A stretch of 64,000 nt of DNA from Sphingomonadales bacterium. Lineage in GTDB: Bacteria > Pseudomonadota > Alphaproteobacteria > Sphingomonadales > Sphingomonadaceae. Every line of letters begins with the position of its first letter. Positions within the stretch are counted from its first letter, which is position 1. The position numbers were made by a program, and so were the translations under genes. Of this stretch, positions 18,153 through 26,407 are shown piece by piece. The stretch is taken from assembly GCA_016704425.1 (NCBI GenBank), contig JADJAC010000011.1, positions 744,001 to 808,000 of the forward strand, given 5' to 3'. The notes under the pieces were generated by a model. That model made no database searches, was not told where the DNA came from, and saw only the letters and a list, made by a program, of their open reading frames with translations.

Positions 18153-21100
18153 TTACTGACTCACCTTGGCAGCGTTGAACTGCTGGTTTGTCGATTTGAG
18201 CCAGTCCAGCAAGTCCTGCCCGGTCGCAAATCCGAGTGAGCCGATGGTCATGCGGACACTGCCGTCGCTGACCAGCTCCTGCAGTTTTTCGGCCAGCGCC
18301 TTTACGGCGCCAGCGTCATAGCCCGCCTGGAGAGACCCGGAGTAGTCGACGTTCTGCTCACCGTCCGCGCTCTCGGCGGTTATGCTGATATCGAAGGCTC
18401 GGACTGCGCCTGCCTTCTCCAACCGTTGAATGATGTCCCAGACTGCACCGGGATCATCGAGCTTGGCCTGCTGATGCCAGCGTGCAGGCTTCGCCGCGTC
18501 GATCAGCGGACGGGCCTCCTCACCACGCTGCGGGATCGTGATCCGAATTGTCTCGGAGTTGAGTTCATACTCGGAGCAGACGGCCATCGCGCATACGACG
18601 CGGGAGTTGGCCGGCACCCGGAACTTTCCGTCATAGGTCGCACGGCCAGCATTGGTCGGGGCCGAACCGTCGGTGGTGTAGTGAATGACGATGCCGTTTG
18701 CCTTTGGCAGCGCCAGAAGCTCGATCTCATAGTGATCGCCACGGTCATGGATCTGGTATTTCAGGCGAAGCTTCGCCGTCCAGTCCTTGATGGGGCTGCA
18801 GCGCGCCAGGTCATTTGGATCGACGGCCAGGAACCGGTAGCGCAGGCCGGTTGCTTCAAAGCGAGTTGGTGTCGGCACGGGCGTTGATGCCCGGGTCGGC
18901 TCCGCGCTCCCAGTCTCATAAACTACTGTCGGCGCGTGCAGTGGCTCGATCTTCAGGTAGGTGATTCCATCGCCGTCATCCTGAACGGAGAGCTCGCGTA
19001 TCGCGACTTCGGGCATCGCCGGCGGGAAGGGTCCGCGCCGGATGTGACTGCCCTCTTCGCGCCAATGATCGCGACGGATACACTCGGCCTTCAGGTCGTC
19101 GAGGGCAGAGAGCTTGTGCAGAGGCCAGTTGGTGTTGACCGCCGCGGCGCGCTTGAAGTCCGCCCACAAGACAGTCTTGGTTTCTTCCGATCCGAACAGT
19201 CTCGCCTCGGCTCTGGAGCGGAAGCTGTCATCGTCGATCTTGGTCGTGAACTTCTGAGCGCCCTCCAAGGTGTTGCGGATGGTCGCTTCGCCATTCTGGT
19301 TGCCGGCAAACGAGAGATCGGTGCCGGTGGTGCGCAGCGCGGAGTTAATCGAGGGGTAGACGATCTGGTCGAACGCTTCCTTCAAGGCCGCAGTGAACTG
19401 AAGCCCGACGCGATCCCGAAGCGCATCGAGTGCGCGCCATTGCGGGTCGTCGGATGGGGTGTTCTCGCCCTTGAGTTCATCCTCAATGCTCTGGAGCGCG
19501 CGGGCCTGGCGTGCGGAGTCGAGGACCTTCTGGAAGGTGTCGCGCGAGCCGGTCAGGAACAGGACGCGGTTCTTGTATTGCTGCTGGCCCCACCAGTTCT
19601 GCCAGTCCGACGAGATAGGCAACTGGTTCGCCTGACCGCCGGGACGGACAATGACGAGGGTCGTCTTTTCGAGCTCAACCTGGACCTCGTCCAACGGCGG
19701 CAGGACTTTGATGACCTGGTAGCAGTCTCGCATCGAGGGCGAGAAGTAGGCCTCTAGATGTTCGCGGAGCATACGATCCACGGTCTCGGCGTGCAGCGAC
19801 AGCGCCGTTGAGCGCAGCTTGGCAGCCAGGTTCTGCTGGTTCTTGAAGAACAGGCGACCGTCGGCCGAGTTGTGAAGATACCAGGCCCGCGTGGCCAGCT
19901 TGTCGAGGACGTTGGCTTTGAAGGTGCTCAGATCGCGCCCTGGCCGCTGCAGGCAGTCGACGAGCTGATACTCGCGCAGGCCATGGATAGCGCCTGGCGT
20001 CGTCGACAGCGAGGCAATGAGGATGAGCCGCGCCGCGTCGGACGCGTCTGAGTTTCCGTTGGCAAGGTCGATTTGTTCGACCTCGGCGTCTCCGCCGTGC
20101 GCGACGTCGTGTGCGATCGCTTCGCTGAGAGATGGATTGATCGTGCGAACCTCGGAGGCGATCTCGTCAAGGTTCAGGTCCATGTCGTAGGGGTGAATCA
20201 GGTCGATGCCCCCCGCCTTCTTGGAATTCCAGAGGCTAGAGACAACCATCTGCATCAGGCGGATGACGCCCCGGGTTTGCTGAAAACCATCGTTCTCTTT
20301 GAACTTCCCGACCAGCTCCCGGAGATCCGGGTGGAAGGGATAAGAGTCGATGATCCGGGTGTAGAGCGACTCCGGTGTGGTGGTTGTCAGGCCCATTTTC
20401 TGGGCTTCCCGCAGGGCCTCTCTATAGTCCTCTGCGATGCGCTGCACTTCGTTGTCGGGCGCGACCGTCTCGAAAAGTCGCTTGCGCAAGATGTGGTAGA
20501 GCTCGTCGCCGTTCGGATTGACCGGCGTAATGGGGACCGCGATCCGGCGTGACTCAGAGCTGATACCCTGGATGGCCCGACTGAAGGCGGCCTGCAGGCT
20601 GGACTGGCCAACGCTGAAATTCGTCCCTGCGAGATCGGACAGAACCAGGCAGACGTTGTCCATGTCGGCCACGGCGACAAACAGGTTGGCCAAAGCCGCT
20701 GTCGTGACGACGCTGAGGTCCGCGTTTCCGACCGGCACGGCCACGGCGTATTCAAGGTAGGGCGGCAGCTCATCTAGGAAGAGCACGAGCGGATCGCCGC
20801 CAAGCAACTGTTTCCAAGCCTCAGGCCCTGGCGCGCTCAGGAGCGGCGAGACGTAGTTTGCGAACATCTGAGCCTTGCCAAGCTGCTCGGCGATTGAGCC
20901 CCAGATCCCGCCTGCGGCGTCTGTGCTGCGGCCGTTAAAGCCAGCTACCCGACAGCGCCCGAGCTTAGGCGCCGGGTTCTTATCGCCCAGAACAGAGTTT
21001 CGAAGCTCCGGGTCCTTCGCAAGAAGACCGAGCGCGATCATGCTGTGCGTCTTGCCGCCGCCCATCGCCTGCGAGAGCAGGAACACCGACGACCCGGCAC

Positions 21101-21287
21101 CCGTACCCGACAGGTGACGGAAAGACCGGTCGACCAGGGTCTCCATGCCGGCGGTGAAGTAGTTTTCGCGGAAGAAATCTGCGCCGTGCACCTGCCCCTT
21201 CAGGAAGGTATCCAAGCTCAAAACCGTCGCGCGCCGGTCAGCGGCGAATACCGAGGCTCTGGGCTTACAATGGGACTGAAGGGTCAT
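18153..21287 (-). CDS. DUF499 AAA+ ATPase of defence operon
   Basis: A 1044-residue protein from the ATG at 21287 (MTLQSHCKPRAS), which matches usual DUF499 starts; an upstream GTG/ATG extension would add 29 residues. Walker A is AMGGGKTHSM near residue 77 and Walker B LVLFLDELPPYL near 168. The C-terminal part holds a chitobiase-like beta-sandwich (IHYTTDGSAPT near 868) and a final conserved region (about 960-1040). DUF499 (COG1483) proteins are large P-loop ATPases in phage-defence islands, functionally reminiscent of BrxC/PglY, probably acting as a sensor or motor for the methylase and helicase. First enzyme gene of the operon. Confidence 0.85.
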   Translation of the reverse strand: MTLQSHCKPRASVFAADRRATVLSLDTFLKGQVHGADFFRENYFTAGMETLVDRSFRHLSGTGAGSSVFLLSQAMGGGKTHSMIALGLLAKDPELRNSVLGDKNPAPKLGRCRVAGFNGRSTDAAGGIWGSIAEQLGKAQMFANYVSPLLSAPGPEAWKQLLGGDPLVLFLDELPPYLEYAVAVPVGNADLSVVTTAALANLFVAVADMDNVCLVLSDLAGTNFSVGQSSLQAAFSRAIQGISSESRRIAVPITPVNPNGDELYHILRKRLFETVAPDNEVQRIAEDYREALREAQKMGLTTTTPESLYTRIIDSYPFHPDLRELVGKFKENDGFQQTRGVIRLMQMVVSSLWNSKKAGGIDLIHPYDMDLNLDEIASEVRTINPSLSEAIAHDVAHGGDAEVEQIDLANGNSDASDAARLILIASLSTTPGAIHGLREYQLVDCLQRPGRDLSTFKANVLDKLATRAWYLHNSADGRLFFKNQQNLAAKLRSTALSLHAETVDRMLREHLEAYFSPSMRDCYQVIKVLPPLDEVQVELEKTTLVIVRPGGQANQLPISSDWQNWWGQQQYKNRVLFLTGSRDTFQKVLDSARQARALQSIEDELKGENTPSDDPQWRALDALRDRVGLQFTAALKEAFDQIVYPSINSALRTTGTDLSFAGNQNGEATIRNTLEGAQKFTTKIDDDSFRSRAEARLFGSEETKTVLWADFKRAAAVNTNWPLHKLSALDDLKAECIRRDHWREEGSHIRRGPFPPAMPEVAIRELSVQDDGDGITYLKIEPLHAPTVVYETGSAEPTRASTPVPTPTRFEATGLRYRFLAVDPNDLARCSPIKDWTAKLRLKYQIHDRGDHYEIELLALPKANGIVIHYTTDGSAPTNAGRATYDGKFRVPANSRVVCAMAVCSEYELNSETIRITIPQRGEEARPLIDAAKPARWHQQAKLDDPGAVWDIIQRLEKAGAVRAFDISITAESADGEQNVDYSGSLQAGYDAGAVKALAEKLQELVSDGSVRMTIGSLGFATGQDLLDWLKSTNQQFNAAKVSQ

Positions 21288-21411
21288 AGGTGGTCGATCC
21301 TCTTGAGGCCCCGAGAATGTTCGACGGCGCAGTTGAAACTGTTGTGGTGGGTGCAGCGAGACCAGCTCGCGCAAGATAGGTCACTGATGCTCGATTCCAT
21401 GACGACCATCG

Positions 21412-21609
21412 CTACTGATCCTGATCGTCAATGGGTGATGCCGAAGGGCCATGGGCCGCATCCAGCTTGGCCAATCGCTCATATTCTTCGACGGCCATGA
21501 TCACGAGCACGGTGCGGTCGTATTTGGTAATGGCGACAGGCGCTGACCGCGCCATATCCACCAGTTCTCCAAACTTGTTTTTTGCCGCAGCCGCGGTGAA
21601 TGATCGCAT
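21412..21609 (-). CDS. Phd/YefM-type antitoxin or regulator at head of defence operon
   Basis: A 65-residue protein with GAGGATTCGT before its ATG. It has the Phd/YefM fold signature: an N-terminal DNA-binding half (AAAAKNKFGELVDMARSAPVAITKYDRTVLVIM) followed by VEEYERLAKLDAA. No RelE/Fic/Doc-type toxin gene follows; the next gene 124 bp downstream on the same strand is the DUF499 ATPase. This family represses its own promoter, so here it probably controls the defence operon. The short acidic tail may be unstructured. Being an orphan antitoxin left from a toxin pair is the alternative. Confidence 0.75.
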   Translation of the reverse strand: MRSFTAAAAKNKFGELVDMARSAPVAITKYDRTVLVIMAVEEYERLAKLDAAHGPSASPIDDQDQ

Positions 21610-21629
21610 ACGAATCCTCGTGATGCGCC

Positions 21630-21660
21630 TAGTTAATAGCTAATTTGGACATAAGCACAA
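21630..21660 (-). promoter_or_regulatory. Candidate promoter/operator of the defence operon
   Basis: On the minus strand a -35-like TTGTGC (21655-21660) and a -10-like TATTAA (21633-21638) are separated by 16 bp, 24 bp before the Phd-type start. The -10 lies in a near-palindrome TAGTTAATAGCTA (21630-21642), a plausible site for self-repression. The region is AT-rich compared with its flanks. Supported by pattern only. Confidence 0.35.
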
Positions 21661-21884
21661 TGCCCCCGTGCTGGCCTTGGGTCAGACACCCTATGGACGC
21701 AGGCGCTTCCGGGCGAGAGTTCGCCTTCAGACTCCCCTCCACCGCCATTCAACCTATTGGAATTGTTCTATTCCTTAGGTTGATCTCGAAAAATCCCGTG
21801 TCTTTCAAGGGTTATAGGCCAAGGGCTCTCCACCGGGCTCAGCCGGATATACCCCTGCTACGCTCTCTCTAGGCCGATATTCTC
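21661..21884. other. Intergenic stretch without recognised gene
   Basis: About 220 bp between the defence-operon promoter and the end of the umu operon. Neither strand has an open frame with a convincing ribosome site. It is locally AT-rich (around 21760-21810) and contains no repeat I can name. Confidence 0.4.
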
Positions 21885-21888
21885 CAAA

Positions 21889-21919
21889 GCTCTCGACTAC
21901 ACCGGTTTCAGTGTAGAGC
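21889..21919 (-). terminator. Weak hairpin terminator downstream of the umu operon
   Basis: On the minus strand GCTCTACAC pairs with GTGTAG-TC-GAGAGC with one interruption (arms 21911-21919 and 21889-21902), followed by TTTGG. It starts just after the 51-residue frame stops. The short T run makes it a weak terminator. Confidence 0.35.
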
Positions 21920-21920
21920 T

Positions 21921-22076
21921 TTACCTCCCGGATCCCTTTGGGGGTCGAGGAACTGCGCTCGGGTCCGGCGTGCCGAGCATGGCGATCGCCTCTTGATGCT
22001 TGCGCTTGGCCAGTGTCAGCATCTGGCTGATGTGTTCGACAGCAGAATCTGGCAGGTCGGGATCGGCAGCGTCCAT
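21921..22076 (-). CDS. Small hypothetical protein downstream of umuC, 51 aa
   Basis: Starts 9 bp after the umuC stop. The predicted product is acidic at the N-terminus (DAADPDLPDSAVEHIS) with one amphipathic helix (QMLTLAKRKHQEAIAML) and a Pro-rich end. Spacing and strand fit a third gene of the umu operon. I do not recognise a family, and coding is supported only by position and codon use. Confidence 0.4.
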   Translation of the reverse strand: MDAADPDLPDSAVEHISQMLTLAKRKHQEAIAMLGTPDPSAVPRPPKGSGR

Positions 22077-22085
22077 GGGCAACTC

Positions 22086-23354
22086 TTACCCCATCTTTGC
22101 CGCCGGGATATCCCCCCAGCGAGTCGTGAAGCTGGGCGACAGGTTTTCTTGCCGCATCCGCCATTCGCCGCCCTTGCGGGCCAACCCCAGGCGTGCCTTG
22201 CCGCGACCGAAACGGGTGTTGATCTCGTCCAGCGCGGCCATCAGGCCGTCAGGCTGCTCAATCACGTCAAACAGCGACGTAGGCACCGAGGCAGGATCGC
22301 CGAGGTCGAGAAGCAATACTCCGGCCTTCCTCCAGCCATACCCATCGCGCCAGATGCGGTCGAAGATCCGCAGGACAGCATCGGTAATGACGCGGGTGTC
22401 GCTGGTCGGGCGCTGGAATGTAGCGGAACCCGACACTGACTTCTGCGCGGCGTTCTGGTCGAATGGGTCGGTCCGGATGAACAATTGGACCGCGCCTGCT
22501 ACCTGTCCGGCATGCCGAACCTTCTCGGCCGCCCGCTCAACAAAGCTCATGACGGCATCGTGGACCTGGCCCTTGTCGCGGATCGCTTCCCCGAAGGTCC
22601 GAGAGCAGCATGTCGTCTGGCGCGGCGCTGGCTGGTCCTCGAGCGCGTGACAGGCAATCCCTCGCAGCTCATGAACCGTTCTTAGGCCGACGATACCCAT
22701 GCGCTGCCGCACCCAGCCGTCCTGGGCGCAAGCGAGGTCATGGGCCGTGTGGATGCCGCGCTCCTCTAGCATCGCGCTCCAGCGCCGCCCAATTCCCCAG
22801 ACATCGCCCACGGCAGTCTTGCGCAGTGCCGCCTCCGTCCATTGCGGGTGATGGCTGAGATCAAGGACGCCGCCGGCCTTGGCTGATTTCTTCGCGAGAC
22901 GATTGGCAACTTTGGCTAGGGTCTTGGTTGGCCCGACGCCGATCGATACCGGGATCCCGGTCCACTTGTGTGTGCGGCGCCTTAGGTTCCGACACCAGTC
23001 GGTGAGATCGGCGACCGCCATCCGGTCAAGGTCGAGGAAGCATTCGTCGATGCTGTAGATCTCATGGGCCGGCGCCTGCGAGCCCAGTACGCTCATCACA
23101 CGCTCCGAGATGTCCCCATAAAGGGCGTAGTTCGAGGAGCGGACAATGACGCCATACTCGTCGACCAGCTTGCGGATCTTGAACAGCGGCGCGCCCATCG
23201 CGATGCCCAGCGCCTTGGCCTCATTGGAGCGGGCGATCACGCAGCCGTCGTTGTTGGACAAGACCACGACGGGCCGGTCCCGCAAGTCCGGCTGGAACAG
23301 CCGCTCACAGGATGCGTAGAAGTTGTTGCAGTCGACTAGTGCAAAGGTCGGCAT
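22086..23354 (-). CDS. umuC: UmuC, Y-family translesion DNA polymerase V catalytic subunit
   Basis: A 422-residue protein, the usual UmuC length. The N-terminal palm has FALVDCNNFYASCERLF with the first metal-binding Asp, NNDGCVIARSNEAK, and SIDECFLDLD (near residue 103) with the paired catalytic Asp-Glu. These are followed by helix-hairpin-helix thumb motifs (GVGPTKTLAKVANRLAKK, then DVWGIGRRW) and a C-terminal little-finger region. UmuC with cleaved UmuD copies past DNA lesions during the SOS response. The ATG shares a base with the umuD stop (TGATG), showing coupling. The catalytic subunit appears intact. Confidence 0.92.
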   Translation of the reverse strand: MPTFALVDCNNFYASCERLFQPDLRDRPVVVLSNNDGCVIARSNEAKALGIAMGAPLFKIRKLVDEYGVIVRSSNYALYGDISERVMSVLGSQAPAHEIYSIDECFLDLDRMAVADLTDWCRNLRRRTHKWTGIPVSIGVGPTKTLAKVANRLAKKSAKAGGVLDLSHHPQWTEAALRKTAVGDVWGIGRRWSAMLEERGIHTAHDLACAQDGWVRQRMGIVGLRTVHELRGIACHALEDQPAPRQTTCCSRTFGEAIRDKGQVHDAVMSFVERAAEKVRHAGQVAGAVQLFIRTDPFDQNAAQKSVSGSATFQRPTSDTRVITDAVLRIFDRIWRDGYGWRKAGVLLLDLGDPASVPTSLFDVIEQPDGLMAALDEINTRFGRGKARLGLARKGGEWRMRQENLSPSFTTRWGDIPAAKMG

Positions 23355-23771
23355 CAGCGTCCACAATGACGGCGGATGCTGTGGGTTACGACGCCCCAGA
23401 TTTCACAGCCATCATCCCGGATGGGCAAGGTCGGGAAATTCGGGTTCTCTGCCGCCAGTTGCCACGCGCCGTTGACCCTCTGGAGCCGTTTGACGGTCAG
23501 TTCACCGTGCACAACGGCAATGACTATATCGTCGGGCTGCGGGGTGATTCCCCGGTCGATGACGAGCAGATCGCCATCGAAGATCCCGGCGCCGCGCATG
23601 GACCCCGGCCGCACGCACAAAGAAGGTCGCGGCCGGCCGCCGCACCAGATGCTCGTTGAGATCGAGCTTGCCCTCGATGTGGTCATCCGCCGGGCTTGGG
23701 AAGCCAGCCTCTACAGGCGAGCCGAACAACGGCAGTTCGAGCGGGGTGGGATATTCGACGAAGCGCAGCAC
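23354..23771 (-). pseudogene. umuD: UmuD, LexA-like autoprotease subunit, frameshifted
   Basis: The upstream frame from a GTG at 23771 encodes the N-terminal part with the Ala-Gly self-cleavage site and context EAGFPSPADD and the strand ATFFVRA. The downstream frame (ending at 23354) encodes SMRGAGIFDGDLLVIDR and VHGELTVKRL with the catalytic Ser and Lys. The two frames should meet in the canonical GDSM motif, but the sequence reads GGGGTCCATG near 23595-23605, where about two bases (the Asp codon) are missing or one is extra. So the frameshift falls exactly beside the catalytic Ser. Either umuD is inactive or the sequence has an error here. Confidence 0.8.
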
Positions 23772-23793
23772 TTTTCAGGTTCCAGAATGAATG

Positions 23794-23808
23794 GAACATA
23801 TAAAGAAC
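23794..23808 (-). promoter_or_regulatory. LexA (SOS) box upstream of umuD
   Basis: GAAC-ATATAAA-GAAC on the + strand, which is GTTC-N7-GTTC on the coding strand: the consensus LexA operator of Alphaproteobacteria. It lies 23-37 bp before the umuD start, where it would block transcription of umuDC until DNA damage. Confidence 0.8.
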
Positions 23809-23958
23809 ATTATCGCCGTGATTCGTCAATTCGTAGGCAGTATGAGCGCGCCCAACGCTCGCCGGTGCGAGCGACTGCAAGCTCACCATCCCATGCCTGG
23901 CACAGGGCATGCCTTTCGGGAGCATTAGCCGTCGAGGCGATCTTTTGCCGCCCATCAG

Positions 23959-24702
23959 TCAGACAATTTGAACCGGGAGCTTGATTTTCGGCTTCCGTTG
24001 CCGGGCAGCCATCGACAGGTTCGCCTTCGCTGCAATTACACGCAAAGTAGCCGTCCGGTGATGGAACGCTTTGAAGGCATCGGCAATGGCTGGATCCACG
24101 AATGTGGTTGCAGTCTGGTTATCTTGCGCGGTCGTGAGCACAGCCGTGGGGATCTCATCATGCCAACCACGCGCCTCGCGGAACATGGCGACCAGCGTTC
24201 CGAACGGCCAGTGAGCATGGTCGAGATGAGCTTCGTCGATCGTGATCAACTGCCCGGTAATGTCACACGGAACCCTCTCCTGATCGTCCCCATGCAGTTT
24301 GAAGTGACGCAGCTTTGCTGCTCGCAGGTCCGCTGCAACAACCCCACGACAGGCATCTGCGAACTCCTGAGATTGCGGCTTGGGCTTTGCGTTGATTGCG
24401 GTGGGGAAGCTGAAGTCGGTCCACGAGCCGTCGGTCCGCTCCACCCAAAAGCCAGCCGTCGCAAATCCGGATCCGTAGTTGATACGCCGCTCAAAGCGGA
24501 CAATGCCAGTGCCAATCTTGGACGGCGTTGAAGTGATGGCCGCGTCATAGCGTTCCAGTAGCGCGACGAGGTCGCTGTGGTGCGCCGGGTCGGTAATTTC
24601 GTCCCCGTTGCCGTAGCCGTGCAGGATTGCCCTGAAGTGTTCAGTTGCAGCCTTCTGGCTAGGAAATTCACGGCCGTTACTCAGTGTCACCGTCTTTGCC
24701 AT
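23959..24702 (-). CDS. DCL/DUF3223 family protein with HNH-like C-terminus
   Basis: A 247-residue protein. The ATG at 24702 is chosen because GGAGG lies 7 bases before it; an in-frame ATG two codons upstream sits too close to that site. Residues about 1-110 match the DCL/DUF3223 fold (TVTLSNGREFPSQKAATEHF, GFWVERTDGSWTDFSFPTAI), related to plant DCL and RNA polymerase IV/V C-terminal domains. Residues about 130-200 have CDITGQLIT, AHLDHAHWPFGTLV and REARGW, which resemble an HNH nuclease core. It overlaps the preceding gene (GTATGA). A nuclease role is inference. Confidence 0.7.
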   Translation of the reverse strand: MAKTVTLSNGREFPSQKAATEHFRAILHGYGNGDEITDPAHHSDLVALLERYDAAITSTPSKIGTGIVRFERRINYGSGFATAGFWVERTDGSWTDFSFPTAINAKPKPQSQEFADACRGVVAADLRAAKLRHFKLHGDDQERVPCDITGQLITIDEAHLDHAHWPFGTLVAMFREARGWHDEIPTAVLTTAQDNQTATTFVDPAIADAFKAFHHRTATLRVIAAKANLSMAARQRKPKIKLPVQIV

Positions 24703-24704
24703 AC

Positions 24705-25100
24705 TCATACCTCCATGGAAAAATGTCGCCGCTGCGCGCCCCATTCGTTGGGGAAAGGCGCGGCCAGCGTGGCAAGATCGATCCCATCACCCTGCCGGCC
24801 TTCGAGAATGGCATCGACGATGTCAGGGGCCAGCAGCGTCATCCGCAGGACCCGGGTCAGATAGCTCAGGCCGATCTTTTCCTTCTCGGCGAGGTCGGAC
24901 ACCGACGTATAGACTCCGGTTTCCAGCAAGCGCTTCCAACGAAAAGCCCGCGCCAGCGCCTTGACCACGGTGTTGTCGGTGCGTGGGCGCTGAAGCTGGG
25001 CACCCGCTGGCAGAACCATCTCCTTGCGGCCGCCGCGCTTGATGATCTGGAACGGGATGTGGATCGACACTGTCTGGGGAATTGTCACGACCTTGCTCAC
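24705..25100 (-). CDS. Recombinase-associated HTH protein
   Basis: A 131-residue protein starting at a GTG with GGAGG before it and overlapping the recombinase stop (GTGA). The N-terminus (VSIHIPFQIIKRGGRKEMVLP) is a beta segment. Residues about 60-100 form a ParB/KorB-like helix-turn-helix (SVSDLAEKEKIGLSYLTRVLRM, then LLAPDIVDAILEG). The same small protein commonly follows this type of serine recombinase in alphaproteobacterial islands, where it may act as a directionality or regulatory factor. That role is not proven. Confidence 0.7.
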   Translation of the reverse strand: MSKVVTIPQTVSIHIPFQIIKRGGRKEMVLPAGAQLQRPRTDNTVVKALARAFRWKRLLETGVYTSVSDLAEKEKIGLSYLTRVLRMTLLAPDIVDAILEGRQGDGIDLATLAAPFPNEWGAQRRHFSMEV

Positions 25101-26407
25101 GCTGCCTCCTCCAGTTCCAGCACCTGCAGTTCGCGGGCCAGCGCATCGAGCCCGTCAACCCTCAGCTTTAGTTCCAGTCCGGCGCTTCCAACGATGACCC
25201 GGTCGACCAGTAGCTGCACGATCCGGGCCTGCTCGGCTGGGAAAAGTTCATCCCACATCGGGTCCAGATTGATAAGGGCATCCCGCGCTTTAGCTTCGGT
25301 CATTCCGGGGGCGTGTTTCACGGCCTCCTTCCATGCGCCGATGATGATTTCCGGCTGCCGGAACACGGCCCGCAGTTGGTTGACGACCGCGCCTTCGATT
25401 TCGGCGGCAGGCACGCGCCCCACCATGGTGGAACCTGCTCCATGGCGGAGCAGCGTCTGGCTGACGTAGTAGCGGTAGAGCTTGCCGTTCTTGCAGGAGT
25501 GGGTCGGTGAAAACGCCCCGCCATCCGAACCCCAGAGCAGCCCCTTAAGCAGCGCAGGCGTATTGGCGCGCGCACGATTCGCCCGGGTCCGCGGGCTTTC
25601 CTTCGTGATGGCGCGCACAGCGTCCCAGAGCTCCTGATCAATGATCGGGTCATGTTCGCCGGGATAACTGTTACCCTTGTGGACGGCCTCGCCGATGTAG
25701 GCTTTGTTGGCGAGCAGGCGGTACAAGTAGCCTTTGGTAATCGTCTTGCCTTGACGGGTCGTGATACCTCGCTCCCGCAATTCCCGCAGCAGAAGGGTGG
25801 CCGAGCCGACATCGCGGAACCGCTGGAAAATGTAGCGGACGTTGGCGGCCGCCTTTTCATTCACCACCAATTTGCGGGACACCACGTCATAACCCAGCGG
25901 CGGGACCCCGCCCATCCAGATCCCTTTGGCGCGGGAAGCGGCGAACTTGTCGCGGATGCGTTCAGCGGTCACCTCGCGCTCAAACTGGGCAAATGACAGC
26001 AGGACGTTCAGCGTAAGCCGACCCATGCTGGTGGTCGTATTGAAAGACTGAGTGACGGACACGAATGTCACGTCGTTCCGGTCGAACACCTCGACCAGCT
26101 TGGCAAAGTCCATCAGGGATCGCGAGAGGCGGTCGATCTTGTAGACCACCACCACGTCCACCAGCCCGTCCTCGATGTCCGAAAGCAGGCGCTTCAATCC
26201 CGGGCGATCAAGGGTGCCACCGGAAACTCCGCCATCGTCATACTGGTCGCGGACCAGCACCCACCCTTCGGCGCGCTGGCTGGTGATGTAGGCCTCACAG
26301 GCCTCGCGCTGCGCATGCAGCGAGTTGAACTCCTGCTCGAGCCCTTCCTCCGATGATTTGCGAGTGTAGACCGCGCAGCGCAGTTTGCGCGTGATAGGCG
26401 CGTTCAT
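25097..26407 (-). CDS. Large serine recombinase (resolvase-family integrase)
   Basis: A 436-residue protein. The ATG at 26407 has GGAGGG upstream and overlaps the DUF2924 stop (ATGA). The N-terminal catalytic domain has CAVYTRKSSEEG with the nucleophilic Ser near residue 17, DDGGVSGGTLDRPGLKRL, KIDRLSRS and AERIRDKFAASRAKG. It is followed by a recombinase domain (GYLYRLLANKAYIGEAVHKG) and a Cys-poor zinc-ribbon-like region (SDGGAFSPTHSCKNGKLYRYY). Large serine recombinases integrate and excise prophages or islands at short attachment sites. It is the only integrase-type gene in the window, so it may mobilise this junction region. Confidence 0.9.
   Translation of the reverse strand: MNAPITRKLRCAVYTRKSSEEGLEQEFNSLHAQREACEAYITSQRAEGWVLVRDQYDDGGVSGGTLDRPGLKRLLSDIEDGLVDVVVVYKIDRLSRSLMDFAKLVEVFDRNDVTFVSVTQSFNTTTSMGRLTLNVLLSFAQFEREVTAERIRDKFAASRAKGIWMGGVPPLGYDVVSRKLVVNEKAAANVRYIFQRFRDVGSATLLLRELRERGITTRQGKTITKGYLYRLLANKAYIGEAVHKGNSYPGEHDPIIDQELWDAVRAITKESPRTRANRARANTPALLKGLLWGSDGGAFSPTHSCKNGKLYRYYVSQTLLRHGAGSTMVGRVPAAEIEGAVVNQLRAVFRQPEIIIGAWKEAVKHAPGMTEAKARDALINLDPMWDELFPAEQARIVQLLVDRVIVGSAGLELKLRVDGLDALARELQVLELEEAA

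Noticed and set aside
21287..21412. A toxin gene partner for the Phd/YefM-type protein
   Set aside because: The 124-bp gap has no credible frame, and the next gene is the large ATPase.
11894..21609. Labelling the operon as class 1 DISARM
   Set aside because: DrmA, DrmB and a separate DrmC are absent; DUF499 and DUF3780 replace them, so the label would be wrong.
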